Positions 16,554-26,058 of a stretch of 64,000 nucleotides of DNA are shown piece by piece. Below the pieces are notes generated by a model. It searched no databases. It was given only the letters and a program-made list of their open reading frames with translations, and was not told where the DNA came from. The DNA comes from Hymenobacter nivis (GTDB lineage Bacteria; Bacteroidota; Bacteroidia; Cytophagales; Hymenobacteraceae), in NCBI RefSeq assembly GCF_003149515.1, contig NZ_CP029145.1, positions 682,001 to 746,000 of the forward strand, written 5' to 3'. Positions within the stretch are counted from its first letter, which is position 1; each line of letters opens with the position of its first letter. The translations under genes and the position numbers were made by a program.

Positions 16554-16693
16554 GGGGAGCGAAGAGTTGGACCACCTACGCTCCAGGTGCCGCGGCCAGT
16601 TTGCCGCCCCACTTGCCCACTCGGCCAACGGCTACTTATTCCTCGTAAAATGCTCGAATAACCAGGCGAAAGGCGCCCCGCCTTCGCCAAGCG

Positions 16694-16768
16694 ATAGGGC
16701 CCAGTTGGGCCCCTGGGCGTGCAATTTGCCGTGCAGCTTGGGACCGCGGGGCCCCAACTGGGCCCTAT
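16694..16768 (-). terminator. Hairpin overlapping the stop codon of the TrpF-like gene
   Basis: The word ATAGGGCCCAGTTGGGCCCC (16694-16713) pairs with its inverse at 16748-16768 across a 34-base loop. The right arm contains the reverse-strand stop codon (16765-16767). It could end transcription of the TrpF-like gene; there is no clear T-run. Confidence 0.5.
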
Positions 16769-17409
16769 TCCACTGCCTCCAGGGCCTCAAAAATCTCTTC
16801 CAAACCGGTGAAATCGCGCAGGCCGGGCTTGAGCTCGTCGCCGCCTTGCAGCACCAGGCCGGCCGGGCGCACGCCGTCGAGCAGGCCGGGCAGGTCGGCG
16901 GCGGCGAAGTCGCCGCCCAGCCACAGCGGAAACTGCCGGGCCAGGGCCTCCAGCTGCGCCTGCCAGCCCACGAGGTCGGCCCCAGCGGGCAGCGTGACCA
17001 GCAGGGCCCCGCCGGTGGGGGCGAAGTCGGCGCTGCGCAGCTCGTGGGCCAGGTCGGGGTCGATGAGCGCCTGCAGAGCGGTGAAGAGGTCGGTTTCGCG
17101 CAGCACCGGGAAGGGCAGGGGCTCGTGCATACCGGGGATGAAAAAGGGTGCGTCGTGCAGCAGTACCCGGTCGAGGCCGCAGGCGGCGGCCACGGCCACG
17201 AGCTGCGCGGGGTCGGCGTTGCCGAACTCGCCGATGAGCTCCACGCCCGCCACCCAGCCGGCCAGCTCCCGGGCCGTGGCGGGGTCGATGGCGCCGGGTA
17301 GCTCGGGGTCGAGGGTGAAGATGAGGCCGTCGGCGCCCATGCCGGCGCAGTAGCGCGCGTCGGATAAGTTGTTGATGCCGCGGACGAGGACGGGGATGCG
17401 AAGGGCCAT
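16765..17409 (-). CDS. Phosphoribosylanthranilate-isomerase-like protein (TrpF fold) lacking the usual catalytic Cys
   Basis: The ATG at 17407-17409 is preferred over upstream extension, which would read through repeat DNA. The 214-residue protein has the TrpF layout: an N-terminal strand and helix (IPVLVRGINNLSDARYCAGM, GADGLIF), IDPATARELAG, and the C-terminal LVLQGGDELKPGLRDFTGLE. In TrpF the first strand reads K(I/V)CGI with a catalytic Cys; here the same place reads VLVRGI, with Arg for Cys. No other trp gene is near. It may be a divergent isomerase or a TrpF-like barrel with another role. Confidence 0.7.
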   Translation of the reverse strand: MALRIPVLVRGINNLSDARYCAGMGADGLIFTLDPELPGAIDPATARELAGWVAGVELIGEFGNADPAQLVAVAAACGLDRVLLHDAPFFIPGMHEPLPFPVLRETDLFTALQALIDPDLAHELRSADFAPTGGALLVTLPAGADLVGWQAQLEALARQFPLWLGGDFAAADLPGLLDGVRPAGLVLQGGDELKPGLRDFTGLEEIFEALEAVE

Positions 17410-17579
17410 GGTTTGAATGTGAAGAGGCGGAGGAATATGGCAGATGTGGTAAATGATACCGGGGCAAAGGTCGCACGGACAAATCTTCATTTGCCTATGC
17501 CCTTCACATCTGCCGCATTCACTTACATCCCTCACATCCTTTGCATTCCCCCACATTCTTCACATTTTACTATCCGCCG
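17410..17579. repeat. Divergent intergenic region with AATGTGAAG-type inverted words
   Basis: Words such as AATGTGAAG and CAGATGTGG on the left half are mirrored by CACATCTG, CTCACATCC and TTCTTCACATT on the right half, so the gap can fold into an imperfect long hairpin. On the reverse strand GACCTTTG (17472-17465) lies about 56 bases before the TrpF-like ATG and resembles a TAnnTTTG box. Confidence 0.45.
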
Positions 17580-17587
17580 TACCTTTG
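17580..17587 (+). promoter_or_regulatory. Candidate -7 box (TACCTTTG) for mnmA
   Basis: TACCTTTG matches the Bacteroidota -7 consensus TAnnTTTG. The corresponding -33 position shows only TTC rather than TTG. It lies 52 bases before the mnmA ATG. Confidence 0.5.
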
Positions 17588-17639
17588 CGTTTCGAACCGC
17601 AGCCAAACCATTCACCTTTCGGGTGCTGTTCAGAACCAA

Positions 17640-18800
17640 ATGGAAAACAACCCCAAAGGCCGCGTTCTCGTGGCCATGAGCGGTGGCATCGACTCGTCGG
17701 TGGCCGCCGTGCTCCTGCACGAGCAGGGCTACGAAGTGGTCGGTATGACCATGAAAACCTGGGACTACGCCTCGGCGGGCGGGTCGAAAAAGGAAACCGG
17801 CTGCTGCTCCCTGGACAGCATCAACGATGCCCGGCAGATTGCCGTGGACCTGGGCTTCCCGCACTACATCATTGACATCCGCGAGGAATTCGGCGATTTC
17901 GTCATCAACAACTTCACCGATGAGTACCTGGCTGGGCGCACGCCCAATCCCTGCGTGCTCTGCAACACCCACATCAAGTGGGACGCGCTGCTACGCCGGG
18001 CCGACCAGCTCGGCTGCCAGTTCATCGCCACGGGCCACTACGCCCAGGTGCGGCAGGGCGCTGATAGTGGGCGCTTTATCGTGAGCAAAGGCCTGGACGA
18101 CAACAAGGACCAGAGCTACGCGCTGTGGGGCGTGAGCCAGGCTAGCCTGAGCCGCACGCTGTTTCCGCTGGGCCAGATGCGCAAGACCGAGATTTACGAC
18201 GAGGCCCGTCGCCGCGGCTTCACCGCGCTGGTGAACAAGCCCGAGAGCTACGAAATCTGCTTCATCCCCGACAACGACTACCGGGGCTTCCTGCGCCGGC
18301 GTGTGCCAGGCTTGGAGGCCCGCGTGGCCGGCGGCCGCTTCGTGGATAAAAAAGGGGTCGAGCTGGGCCGCCACGAGGGCTACCCGTTCTACACCATCGG
18401 GCAGCGTAAGGGGCTGGGTATCGCGCTGGGCTTCCCGGCCTACGTGACGGAAATCCGGCCCGATACCAACGAGGTGGTGCTGGGCAACTACGACGACTTG
18501 GCCAGTACGGCCACCGTGGTGGGCCAGCTTAACCCCGGCAAGTATGCCACCTTGGAGGGGCACGGCCTGGTGCCGGCCGTGGTGAAGGTGCGCTACAACC
18601 ACGACGGGGCCCCCGCGTTCCTGGAAGAAGTAGGCGGCAAAATCCACGTCTATTTCGAGGAGCCCGTGCACGCCATTACCCCGGGCCAGGCGGCCGTATT
18701 CTACGAAGGCGACGACGTGCTGGGGGGCGGCTGGATCGAGCGCCACGTCATCGGCGAGGCGCCCGTGCCGTTTGCCCACGCCGCCGCGCCGGTGGCGTAG
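17640..18800 (+). CDS. mnmA: tRNA-specific 2-thiouridylase
   Basis: 386 residues from the ATG at 17640. The PP-loop is VLVAMSGGIDSSVAAVLL. The two catalytic cysteines are in NPCVLCN (nucleophile) and YEICFIPD; other family motifs are ATGHYAQV, KDQSYALWGVSQ and FYTIGQRKGLG. It adds sulphur to U34 of tRNA-Lys, -Glu and -Gln, receiving it from a relay of sulphur carriers. Divergent from the TrpF-like gene. Confidence 0.95.
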   Translation: MENNPKGRVLVAMSGGIDSSVAAVLLHEQGYEVVGMTMKTWDYASAGGSKKETGCCSLDSINDARQIAVDLGFPHYIIDIREEFGDFVINNFTDEYLAGRTPNPCVLCNTHIKWDALLRRADQLGCQFIATGHYAQVRQGADSGRFIVSKGLDDNKDQSYALWGVSQASLSRTLFPLGQMRKTEIYDEARRRGFTALVNKPESYEICFIPDNDYRGFLRRRVPGLEARVAGGRFVDKKGVELGRHEGYPFYTIGQRKGLGIALGFPAYVTEIRPDTNEVVLGNYDDLASTATVVGQLNPGKYATLEGHGLVPAVVKVRYNHDGAPAFLEEVGGKIHVYFEEPVHAITPGQAAVFYEGDDVLGGGWIERHVIGEAPVPFAHAAAPVA

Positions 18801-18853
18801 GGCCCCGGCAGGCGGCCACCGCGCCAAGATAAAAAAGCCAGGATAAAATAAGA

Positions 18854-18905
18854 TTATTGGCGGGTTGCGGAAGAATTCTACGGGTCTTCGGCGGCCCGCC
18901 AATAA
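18854..18905. terminator. Hairpin between mnmA and the lipoprotein gene
   Basis: Perfect 11-bp arms TTATTGGCGGG and CCCGCCAATAA (18854-18864, 18895-18905) enclose a 30-base loop about 50 bases after the mnmA stop. The A/T ends could support termination on both strands. Confidence 0.5.
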
Positions 18906-18959
18906 CTTGCCGGCTGTTCCCGTTTATTCGCTGTTCTATTGTCTATTCTACCGATTGCT

Positions 18960-19709
18960 ATGCGTTTACGCTACCCGCTCCTGAGCGCTGCCGGGGCCCT
19001 GTTGGCCTTGGCCGGGTGCCGCACCCAAGATTCGCCCGCGCCCGACCTGGGCAACACCTACTACCCCGTGGCCGTGGGCACCTACCGCGCCTACCAGGTG
19101 GTGGACACGACCTGGAATAACTACGTACGAACGGTGGGCACGCCCTACCAGCTGCGCGAGGCCATCACGGGCACCTACGCCGACGCCGCCGGCCAACTGG
19201 CCTACCGCGTGGAGCGCGCCCGCCGCGCCACCACTGCCGATGCCTGGGTGGCCGACAGCGTGTTTGCCCTGAGCGTGAGCCTCAACGCCGTGGTGCTGAA
19301 CCGCGGCAACAAGCGCACCGTGGAGGCGGTATTTCCGGCGCGCACCGGCCGTATCTGGAACTTCAACGCCTTCAACAACAACTCGGCCGACACGGTGAAC
19401 GCCGACACCCGCAGCTACCGCCGCGTGGGGGCCCCCTACACCACGGCGGTGCCCGGCGGCACGGCCCGCGCCTACCCCACCACGGCCACCGCCGTGGACA
19501 CGGCCCTGAACAACACCAACGTGTACGAAGACAACCTCTACTACCTGCGCACCTACCAGCAGGTACTGGCCCAGGGCGTGGGGCCCGTGCTGCGGCGGCG
19601 GCGGCGCTTCATCTACACCGGCGGCACGAGCGGCGCGCTGCCGGTGCCGGGCCAGGTGTTCGCCGGCTACATCCACCGCGAGACCCTGATTGACGCCGGC
19701 AACCTATAA
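18960..19709 (+). CDS. Predicted lipoprotein of unknown function, 249 residues
   Basis: The ATG at 18960 gives a type II signal with lipobox LALAGC (Cys at about residue 20). The mature part starts TQDSPAPDLGNTYYPVAVGTYRAYQVVDT and resembles a beta-rich Bacteroidota lipoprotein; no named domain is recognised. The tail (FAGYIHRETLIDAGNL) is not a sorting domain. It precedes the S8 peptidase gene by 47 bases and may be co-transcribed with it. Confidence 0.75.
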   Translation: MRLRYPLLSAAGALLALAGCRTQDSPAPDLGNTYYPVAVGTYRAYQVVDTTWNNYVRTVGTPYQLREAITGTYADAAGQLAYRVERARRATTADAWVADSVFALSVSLNAVVLNRGNKRTVEAVFPARTGRIWNFNAFNNNSADTVNADTRSYRRVGAPYTTAVPGGTARAYPTTATAVDTALNNTNVYEDNLYYLRTYQQVLAQGVGPVLRRRRRFIYTGGTSGALPVPGQVFAGYIHRETLIDAGNL

Positions 19710-19756
19710 GCTGCGCTTTGGCTAATGCTATTTTTCTACTTGATTCTGTGAAGTAT

Positions 19757-21433
19757 ATGCGTGCGTTTTGGGTGCGGGCCCTGGCCCTGGTGGCAGCAGT
19801 GCTGATTGGCGAAACAGCTCCCGCCCGGGCCCAGGGCCCCGTACGCCGCCACCTGGTATATTTCCGCGATAAGGCCGGCACGCCCTACCGGGTCGACCAG
19901 CCCGAGGCGTTTTTGTCGACCCGCGCCGTGGCGCGGCGGCAGCGCCAGGGCATCGCTGTGGCCTCGCGCGACCTGCCCGTGAGTCCCGCCTACCTGGCCC
20001 AGGTGCGGGCCGTGCCCGGGACCCAAATCGTGTACCCTTCGCGCTGGCTGAACGCCGTGCTGGTGGCCTGCGACTCGGCCGTGCTGGCGCAGGTGCAGGC
20101 GCTGCCCGCCGTGCGCCAGGCCACCACTCTCAGCCGGGGCCCCCGCCCGGCGGCCCCGGTGTGGGCCCCCGCCCCGGCCCAGACCAGCCAGCAAACCTAC
20201 GTGGTGGGCACCCGCCCCGACTACGGCCGCACTTTCGCCCAGGACCAGCTCATCGGGGCCGTGGCCATGCACGACGCTGGCTACCAGGGCGAGGGCATGC
20301 AAATAGCCGTCTTCGACGCGGGCTTTCCGGGGGCCAACGCGCCGGGGCCCCTCCAGCCGCTCTTTGCCGAGCAGCGCGTGCTGGGCACCCGCAACTTTGT
20401 GGACGGTGGCCAGCAGGTGTACCTGCGCAGTAGCCACGGCACTAGCTGCTTGTCGCTGATTGCTGGGGCCCAGGCGGGCGTGTTCGTGGGCACGGCCCCC
20501 AAGGCCTCGTTTCACCTGTGCATCACCGAAGATACGGGGTCGGAGCGGCCCGTGGAGGAAGCCAACTGGCTGGCTGCCGCCGAGTACGCCGACTCGGTGG
20601 GCGTCGACGTTATCAGCTCGTCGCTGGGCTACACATCCTTCGACCCACCCGCCGCACCCCATACTTACGCCGACCTCGACGGGCGCACGGCCCTGGGCTC
20701 GCGGGCCGCGGTGCTGGCCGCCCGGGCGGGGATGCTGGTGGTGAGCGCCGCCGGCAACGAGGGCGCTAACAACTGGCGCTACGTGGCCGTGCCGGCCGAC
20801 GCCGACTCCATCATCTCGGTGGGGGCCGTCGACTCGCTGCGCCGCCACGCCAGCTTCAGCTCGTACGGGCCCACGGCCGACGGGCGCATCAAGCCCACGC
20901 TGGCGGCCATGGGCGTGGCCAGCGCCGTGGTCACGGCCAGCGGGGCCGTGGTGCGCGGCAACGGCACCTCCTACGCCTGCCCCGAGCTGGCCGGGCTGGC
21001 GGCGGGCCTCTGGCAGGCCCACCCGCGGCTCTCGGCCCAGCAAATCATCCTGGCCCTCACGCGCACGGCCTCACAGAACGGGGCCCCCGACAACGTGCTC
21101 GGCTACGGCATCCCCGATTTTGCGGCCGCCGATGCCTACGCTGCCACCCTGGTGCCGCCCGTTCCGCTGGGGCCTGTGCCCGCCCGTGTGCAGCTCTACC
21201 CCAACCCCACGCACACCGGCCAGCTGCTGCTGGTGCTGCCCAAAGAAATGCAGGACAAGGCGTTAGAGATTAGCATCATCGACGAGCGCGGGGCCGTGGT
21301 GCGCCGCGTAGCACTGGCGCCCGCCGGGGCCCAGGAGGTGGCTCTCGACGCCGGGGCCCTGGCCAAGGGCACGTACCTATGCGAGGTGCGCGGCGGCGGC
21401 CAGCAGCAAACCGTGCGCTTCGTGCAGCAATAG
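19757..21433 (+). CDS. Secreted S8 (subtilisin-type) serine peptidase with type IX secretion sorting domain
   Basis: The ATG at 19757 gives a signal peptide ending APARAQG (a GTG three codons upstream is also possible). Catalytic triad motifs are visible: Asp in IAVFDAGFPG, His in SSHGTSCLSL and Ser in GNGTSYACPELAG; the oxyanion Asn is in VVSAAGNEG. The C-terminus (RVQLYPNPTHTGQ to TVRFVQQ) is a type IX sorting domain, so the enzyme is expected at the cell surface or outside the cell. The region before the catalytic Asp (residues 25-160) is probably a propeptide. Confidence 0.92.
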   Translation: MRAFWVRALALVAAVLIGETAPARAQGPVRRHLVYFRDKAGTPYRVDQPEAFLSTRAVARRQRQGIAVASRDLPVSPAYLAQVRAVPGTQIVYPSRWLNAVLVACDSAVLAQVQALPAVRQATTLSRGPRPAAPVWAPAPAQTSQQTYVVGTRPDYGRTFAQDQLIGAVAMHDAGYQGEGMQIAVFDAGFPGANAPGPLQPLFAEQRVLGTRNFVDGGQQVYLRSSHGTSCLSLIAGAQAGVFVGTAPKASFHLCITEDTGSERPVEEANWLAAAEYADSVGVDVISSSLGYTSFDPPAAPHTYADLDGRTALGSRAAVLAARAGMLVVSAAGNEGANNWRYVAVPADADSIISVGAVDSLRRHASFSSYGPTADGRIKPTLAAMGVASAVVTASGAVVRGNGTSYACPELAGLAAGLWQAHPRLSAQQIILALTRTASQNGAPDNVLGYGIPDFAAADAYAATLVPPVPLGPVPARVQLYPNPTHTGQLLLVLPKEMQDKALEISIIDERGAVVRRVALAPAGAQEVALDAGALAKGTYLCEVRGGGQQQTVRFVQQ

Positions 21434-21538
21434 GCGGGCAGCAGGCACGGGAATAGGACTAAATAATAGAAATATAGTTCAATATCGTGGGCGTGGGGCG
21501 GGCCGTATTGACGGTTTATATGCTTCCCTACCCACCTT

Positions 21539-23266
21539 ATGAAAGAGTATTTTCAGCATTTCCAGCGCCTGGCCCGGGCCGGCGCCTACGCCGGGCTAGG
21601 CCAGCAGCCCGTGCCCAAGCCGGAGTTTTTCAACTGGACCGCTGAGATTTTTGAGGGCCTGCACGTGGCCGCCCACCCTGGCAAGGCCGCCCTCGTGCTG
21701 GTGGGCGACGAGGTGGGGACCCCGGCCCAAAGCTTCAGCTATGGTGAGCTGAGTGGCCGCGCCAACCGCCTGCTCAACTACTGGCAGGCCGCTGGCGTGG
21801 GCCCCGGCCAGGCCGTGTTGCTGATGATGCCGGTGGTGGTCGAGCTTTGGCTCACCTACCTGGCCAGCATTAAGGGCGGACAGGTGCTGGTGCCGGTGGC
21901 TACTATTCTTTCGGTGCCCGACCTCGTGTATCGCTTCGGCCGCCTGCTGCCCGCCGTGGTGATGGCCGATGCCGAGAACGCCGAAAAGATCGACCGTGCC
22001 GAGCAGATTTTGGGCCAGTGTATTGGGTTGAAGATGCTGGTGGGCCCTACCGAGCGCCCCGGCTGGGTAAGCTTCGGGGCCACCGACGACCAGCCCGCGG
22101 ACGCTGCCGCCGCCGCCACCCGCGCCGACGACCCGCTGTTTTTGTTCTTCACCTCGGGTACCACGGGCCTGCCCAAGGTGGTGGTGCACACCCACTTCTC
22201 GTACCCGGTGGGCCACCTGAGCACCGCCGCCTGGATTGGCCTGCGGCCCGACGACGTGCACTGCAACGTATCGCAGGCCGGCTGGGCCAAGTTTGCGTGG
22301 AGCAGCTTTTTCGCGCCCCTGAGCGTGGGGGCCACGCTGCTGGTGCACCGGCCAGCGGGCAAGTTTGCGGCCGGGGCCCTGCTGCGGGTGCTGGCCCAGC
22401 AGGGCGTCACCACGTTTTGCGCGCCGCCTACGGTGCTGCGCCTGTTGATTCTGGAAGACCTGGCGCAGCACGCGTTCCAATTCCGCGAGTGCGTGAGCGC
22501 CGGCGAACCGCTCAATCCGGAGGTCATCGACGCCTGGCGACGGGGCACTGGCGTGCTGCTGCGCGACGGCTACGGCCAAACCGAGAGTACCGCCATGGTG
22601 TATAACCTGCCCGGAAGTACGGTGCGACTGGGCTCGATGGGCCGGCCCTCGTTTATGTACGATGTGGTGGTGGCCAACGACGAAGGGGTGGAATTGCCGG
22701 CGCTGGCCGAGGGCCACATCGCCGTGCGGATGCACCCCGACCGGCCCAACGGCATCTTCAAGGAGTATTTCGGCGAGCCCGAGCGGGCGGCTACCGTGTT
22801 TCGCCACGGCCTGTACTACACCGGCGACAAGGCTTACCGCGACGCCGACGGCTACGTATGGTTCGTGGGCCGCGACGACGACGTGATTAAATCGAGCGAC
22901 TACCGCGTGGGGCCTTTCGAGGTCGAAAGCGTGTTGATTGAGCACCCGGCCGTGGTGGAAGCCGCTGCCGTGGGCTCACCCCATGCCATCAAGGGCTATG
23001 AAATCAAAGTATTTCTGATGCTGCGCCCCGGCGTGGAGGGCTCGCCAGCCCTGGCGGCCGAGCTGTTCGCTTTTTGCCGCGAACACCTGGCCCCCTATAA
23101 AATGCCGCGCATCCTGGAGTTCGTGCCGGAGCTGCCCAAAACCACCAGCGGCAAAATCCGCCGCGTCGAGCTGCGTGCCCAGGAAGCCCAGCACCGCCAA
23201 CTGGGAGCCGCGCGCCCGCACGAGCACTTCTACGGCAAACTGGCTTCCGAAAGCAGCCCAACCTAA
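21539..23266 (+). CDS. Acyl-CoA synthetase, AMP-forming (acetyl/medium-chain type)
   Basis: 575 residues. The P-loop motif is LFLFFTSGTTGLPKVVVHTH, followed by DGYGQTES, YYTGDKAYRDADGY and the C-terminal catalytic Lys in PKTTSGKIRRVELR. The order and length fit acetyl-CoA synthetase-like or medium-chain acyl-CoA synthetases that activate a carboxylic acid via acyl-AMP. The acyl substrate cannot be read from sequence. The upstream 105 bases are AT-rich without a clear promoter box. Confidence 0.88.
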   Translation: MKEYFQHFQRLARAGAYAGLGQQPVPKPEFFNWTAEIFEGLHVAAHPGKAALVLVGDEVGTPAQSFSYGELSGRANRLLNYWQAAGVGPGQAVLLMMPVVVELWLTYLASIKGGQVLVPVATILSVPDLVYRFGRLLPAVVMADAENAEKIDRAEQILGQCIGLKMLVGPTERPGWVSFGATDDQPADAAAAATRADDPLFLFFTSGTTGLPKVVVHTHFSYPVGHLSTAAWIGLRPDDVHCNVSQAGWAKFAWSSFFAPLSVGATLLVHRPAGKFAAGALLRVLAQQGVTTFCAPPTVLRLLILEDLAQHAFQFRECVSAGEPLNPEVIDAWRRGTGVLLRDGYGQTESTAMVYNLPGSTVRLGSMGRPSFMYDVVVANDEGVELPALAEGHIAVRMHPDRPNGIFKEYFGEPERAATVFRHGLYYTGDKAYRDADGYVWFVGRDDDVIKSSDYRVGPFEVESVLIEHPAVVEAAAVGSPHAIKGYEIKVFLMLRPGVEGSPALAAELFAFCREHLAPYKMPRILEFVPELPKTTSGKIRRVELRAQEAQHRQLGAARPHEHFYGKLASESSPT

Positions 23267-23331
23267 GGCCGGCCAGGCGAAGCCGGGGCCGGTAGCTGCG
23301 TCAGTTTTATGGGCTCTAATCCCTTTTGAAC

Positions 23332-23994
23332 ATGATTTCTTACGAAACACTCTTCGAAAACAACCGCCAGTGGATTGCGCAAAAAACCGCTGACAACCCA
23401 GCCTATTTCGCGGAATTGGCCAAAGCGCAAACCCCGGATTATCTCTACATCGGCTGTAGCGACAGCCGGGTGACGGCCGAAGAACTCATGGGGGTGGGCC
23501 CCGGCGAAGTGTTCGTACACCGCAACATTGCCAACCTGGTGAACAACATCGACCTCAACGTGATGTCCGTCATCAACTACGCGGTCAAGCAGTTGCGGGT
23601 GAAACACATCATTGTGTGCGGGCACTACAACTGCGGCGGCGTGCAAGCGGCCATGGTACCGGAAGACCTGGGCATCCTCAACCCGTGGCTGCGCAACATC
23701 CGGGACGTGTACCGGCAGCACGCCCCGGAGCTGAACGCCATTGCCGACCCGCAGGAGCGCTACAACCGGCTGGTGGAGCTGAACGTGCGCGAACAGTGCG
23801 TCAACGTCATCAAAACCGCTGTGGTGCAGTTGGCCTACCTGTCCGACGGGTACCCGGTGGTGCACGGCTGGGTGTTCGACCTCCACACGGGGAGCCTCAT
23901 CGACTTGAACATCGACTTTGAAGGAATTTTGAAGGACATCATGGACATGTACAACCTGGCAAGCCACTCGCCCGCGGGCCCGCCTACTGCATGA
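23332..23994 (+). CDS. can: Beta-class carbonic anhydrase
   Basis: 220 residues from the ATG at 23332 (a TTG two codons upstream is less likely). Zinc ligands and the Asp-Arg pair are in [13 protein letters not shown], and the remaining His and Cys ligands are in [14 protein letters not shown]. It hydrates CO2 to bicarbonate in the cytoplasm. Its stop codon overlaps the convergent aspA gene by 11 bases. Confidence 0.93.
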   Translation: MISYETLFENNRQWIAQKTADNPAYFAELAKAQTPDYLYIGCSDSRVTAEELMGVGPGEVFVHRNIANLVNNIDLNVMSVINYAVKQLRVKHIIVCGHYNCGGVQAAMVPEDLGILNPWLRNIRDVYRQHAPELNAIADPQERYNRLVELNVREQCVNVIKTAVVQLAYLSDGYPVVHGWVFDLHTGSLIDLNIDFEGILKDIMDMYNLASHSPAGPPTA

Positions 23995-25390
23995 ACACCG
24001 GCCGGATAAGGTTCTCAAACGTGAAAATCTCGTCCCATTTGGCCTGGGTGAGCAGCTGGCGCTCGGTCACGGCGATGTCGTGCACGGATTTGCCGGTGGC
24101 CAGTGCCTCCTTAGCAATGCTGGCGCTGGCTTCGTAGCCCAGCACGGGGTTGAGCTGCGTGACGATGCCGATGCTGTTGTGCACCAGGGCCGCGGCGTGC
24201 GCAGCGTTGGCCGTGATGCCCACCACGCATTTCTCGCGTAGCGTATCGCAGGCGTTGGTGAGGTACGAAATGGAAGTGAACAGGGCGAAGGAAATGACCG
24301 GCTCCATCACGTTAAGCTGCAACTGGCCGGCCTCGGCGGCCATCGTCACCGTAAGGTCGGCCCCGATGACGTAGAAGGCCGTCTGGTTCACCACCTCGGG
24401 CACTACCGGGTTCACTTTGCCCGGCATGATGCTGGAGCCGGGCTGCAAGGCCGGCAGGTTAATCTCGTTGATGCCACACCGGGGCCCCGACGAGAGCAGG
24501 CGCAAGTCGTTGCAAATCTTGCTCAGCTTCACCGCTGTGCGCTTCAGCACGCCCGAGAGCTGCACGTAGGCCCCCGTGTCGTAGGTGGCCTCGATGAGGT
24601 CGCCGGCCAGCAGCAAATCCAGGCCCGTGACGGCGCGCAGGTGCTGCGTGACGAGGCCCGCATAGCCGGGCGGCGTGTTCACGCCGGTGCCGATGGCGGT
24701 GGCCCCCATGTTGATTTCGGAGATGAGCCGGCGCGAATCGTCAATGCGCAGCAGCTCCTCGCGCAGGTTGGTGGCGAAGGCGTGAAACTCGTCGCCCATG
24801 TTCATCGGCACAGCATCTTGTAGCTGAGTGCGACCCATTTTCAGCACGTTGTGGAATTCCGCACCCTTGGCGGCGAAGGCCTCGGCCAGGGCCCCCAGGG
24901 CCTCGCGGTAGCCCACCAGCTTGTTGTTGAGGGCAATGCGGAAGGCGGTGGGGTAGGCGTCGTTGGTGCTCTGCGAGCAGTTGACGTCGTTGTTGGGGTG
25001 GCAGTATTGGTAGTCGCCCTTGGGATGGCCCAGCGCCTCCAGGGCCACGTTGGCAATCACCTCGTTGGCGTTCATGTTCACCGACGTGCCCGCCCCCCCC
25101 TGGATCATGTCGGTCAGGAACTGGTCGTCGAATTCGCCCGCCGCCACCCGGTCGCAGGCCGCCACGATGGCATCGGCAATGGCCGGATCGAGTACGCCCA
25201 ACTCCTTGTTGGCCAAGGCCGCGCCCTTTTTCACGTAGGCCAGCGCCTGCACAAATAGCGGCTCGGAGCGAATGGGGATGCCCGTGATGCGGAAGTTTTC
25301 CAGCGCCCGCAGCGTCTGGATGCCGTAATACACGTTGTTGGGAAGGGCGCGCTCGCCCAGGAAATCGTGCTCGATGCGGGAGGTGCTCAT
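23984..25390 (-). CDS. aspA: Aspartate ammonia-lyase
   Basis: 468 residues from the ATG at 25388-25390, matching the family start ([20 protein letters not shown]). The fumarase/aspartase signature is [15 protein letters not shown]; other conserved stretches are [27 protein letters not shown] and [11 protein letters not shown]. It interconverts aspartate with fumarate and ammonia. The 3' end overlaps the carbonic anhydrase gene tail to tail. Confidence 0.93.
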   Translation of the reverse strand: MSTSRIEHDFLGERALPNNVYYGIQTLRALENFRITGIPIRSEPLFVQALAYVKKGAALANKELGVLDPAIADAIVAACDRVAAGEFDDQFLTDMIQGGAGTSVNMNANEVIANVALEALGHPKGDYQYCHPNNDVNCSQSTNDAYPTAFRIALNNKLVGYREALGALAEAFAAKGAEFHNVLKMGRTQLQDAVPMNMGDEFHAFATNLREELLRIDDSRRLISEINMGATAIGTGVNTPPGYAGLVTQHLRAVTGLDLLLAGDLIEATYDTGAYVQLSGVLKRTAVKLSKICNDLRLLSSGPRCGINEINLPALQPGSSIMPGKVNPVVPEVVNQTAFYVIGADLTVTMAAEAGQLQLNVMEPVISFALFTSISYLTNACDTLREKCVVGITANAAHAAALVHNSIGIVTQLNPVLGYEASASIAKEALATGKSVHDIAVTERQLLTQAKWDEIFTFENLIRPVFMQ

Positions 25391-25543
25391 GCTAAAAAGG
25401 GGAGGGGAAGGGTAAAATAATTGGTGGTGCTCCAACGCAAAGGTGTGCTTCGTCGCGCAATTTCTGGTCAGGCCGCGCGGCGGGTAGCGAACCGATAGGG
25501 CCCCGGGGCCCCGGCCAGACCAGGCCATTGCGGCTTCACCATA

Positions 25544-25573
25544 TTTGACCAAAATAATTAGCCAAATACTTTG
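25544..25573 (+). promoter_or_regulatory. Candidate promoter for the zinc-ribbon protein gene
   Basis: TTTG (25544-25547), a 19-base spacer and TACTTTG (25567-25573) resemble the Bacteroidota pattern TTTG-N19-TAnnTTTG, one base short in the -7 box. The leader of about 95 bases contains a seven-codon reading frame (25584-25607, MIVKKIC) and a small CCCGC...GCGGG hairpin. Confidence 0.45.
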
Positions 25574-25676
25574 CGGGTGCTAATATGATTGTGAAAAAAA
25601 TCTGCTAAATTAGCGTTCCCGCGCACGAAATGCGGGTTAATCTGGTTAGTAAACCGTACTACTAATTCTGCGCATT

Positions 25677-26000
25677 ATGCTGCAAATGATGATTACCAAG
25701 CGCATCGGGCGCCGCCAGTTCCACTTCACCGTGCAAGGCAGTAACTTCCATGAAACCGTGGCCGAGTACGACCGCCTGAGCTTCCCCGACGTGGCCGCCT
25801 GCGGCCTGTGCGGCTCCGACAACCTTGACCTGACGAGCCGCGTGGCCCAGGGCAAGTTCAAGTACACCTCCGTAAAATGCCTGAGCTGCCGTGGCGACCT
25901 GACCTTCGGCAAGATGGAGCGCGACGACCAGACCGTGTTCCTGCGCAAGAAAGACAGCGGCGAGCTGGACTGGCGCGCCTACGAAAAAGCGGAGAAATAG
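25677..26000 (+). CDS. Conserved small zinc-ribbon-like protein, 107 residues
   Basis: Two CxxC pairs are visible (ACGLCGSDNL and KCLSCRGDLTFG), about 30 residues apart, consistent with one zinc site. The N-terminal 40 residues form a likely beta-rich region (FHFTVQGSNFHETVAEYDRL). ATGs at 25686 and 25689 are alternative starts. Similar proteins with paired CxxC and a terminal LTFG-type stretch occur in bacteria and phages without known function. It is flanked by aspA and the FAD oxidoreductase, both on the other strand. Confidence 0.75.
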   Translation: MLQMMITKRIGRRQFHFTVQGSNFHETVAEYDRLSFPDVAACGLCGSDNLDLTSRVAQGKFKYTSVKCLSCRGDLTFGKMERDDQTVFLRKKDSGELDWRAYEKAEK

Positions 26001-26058
26001 GCCCCCGCGCCCGGGGCCCCCAGGGATTTTCCTTGGGGCCCCCGCCCTTTCTACCACG

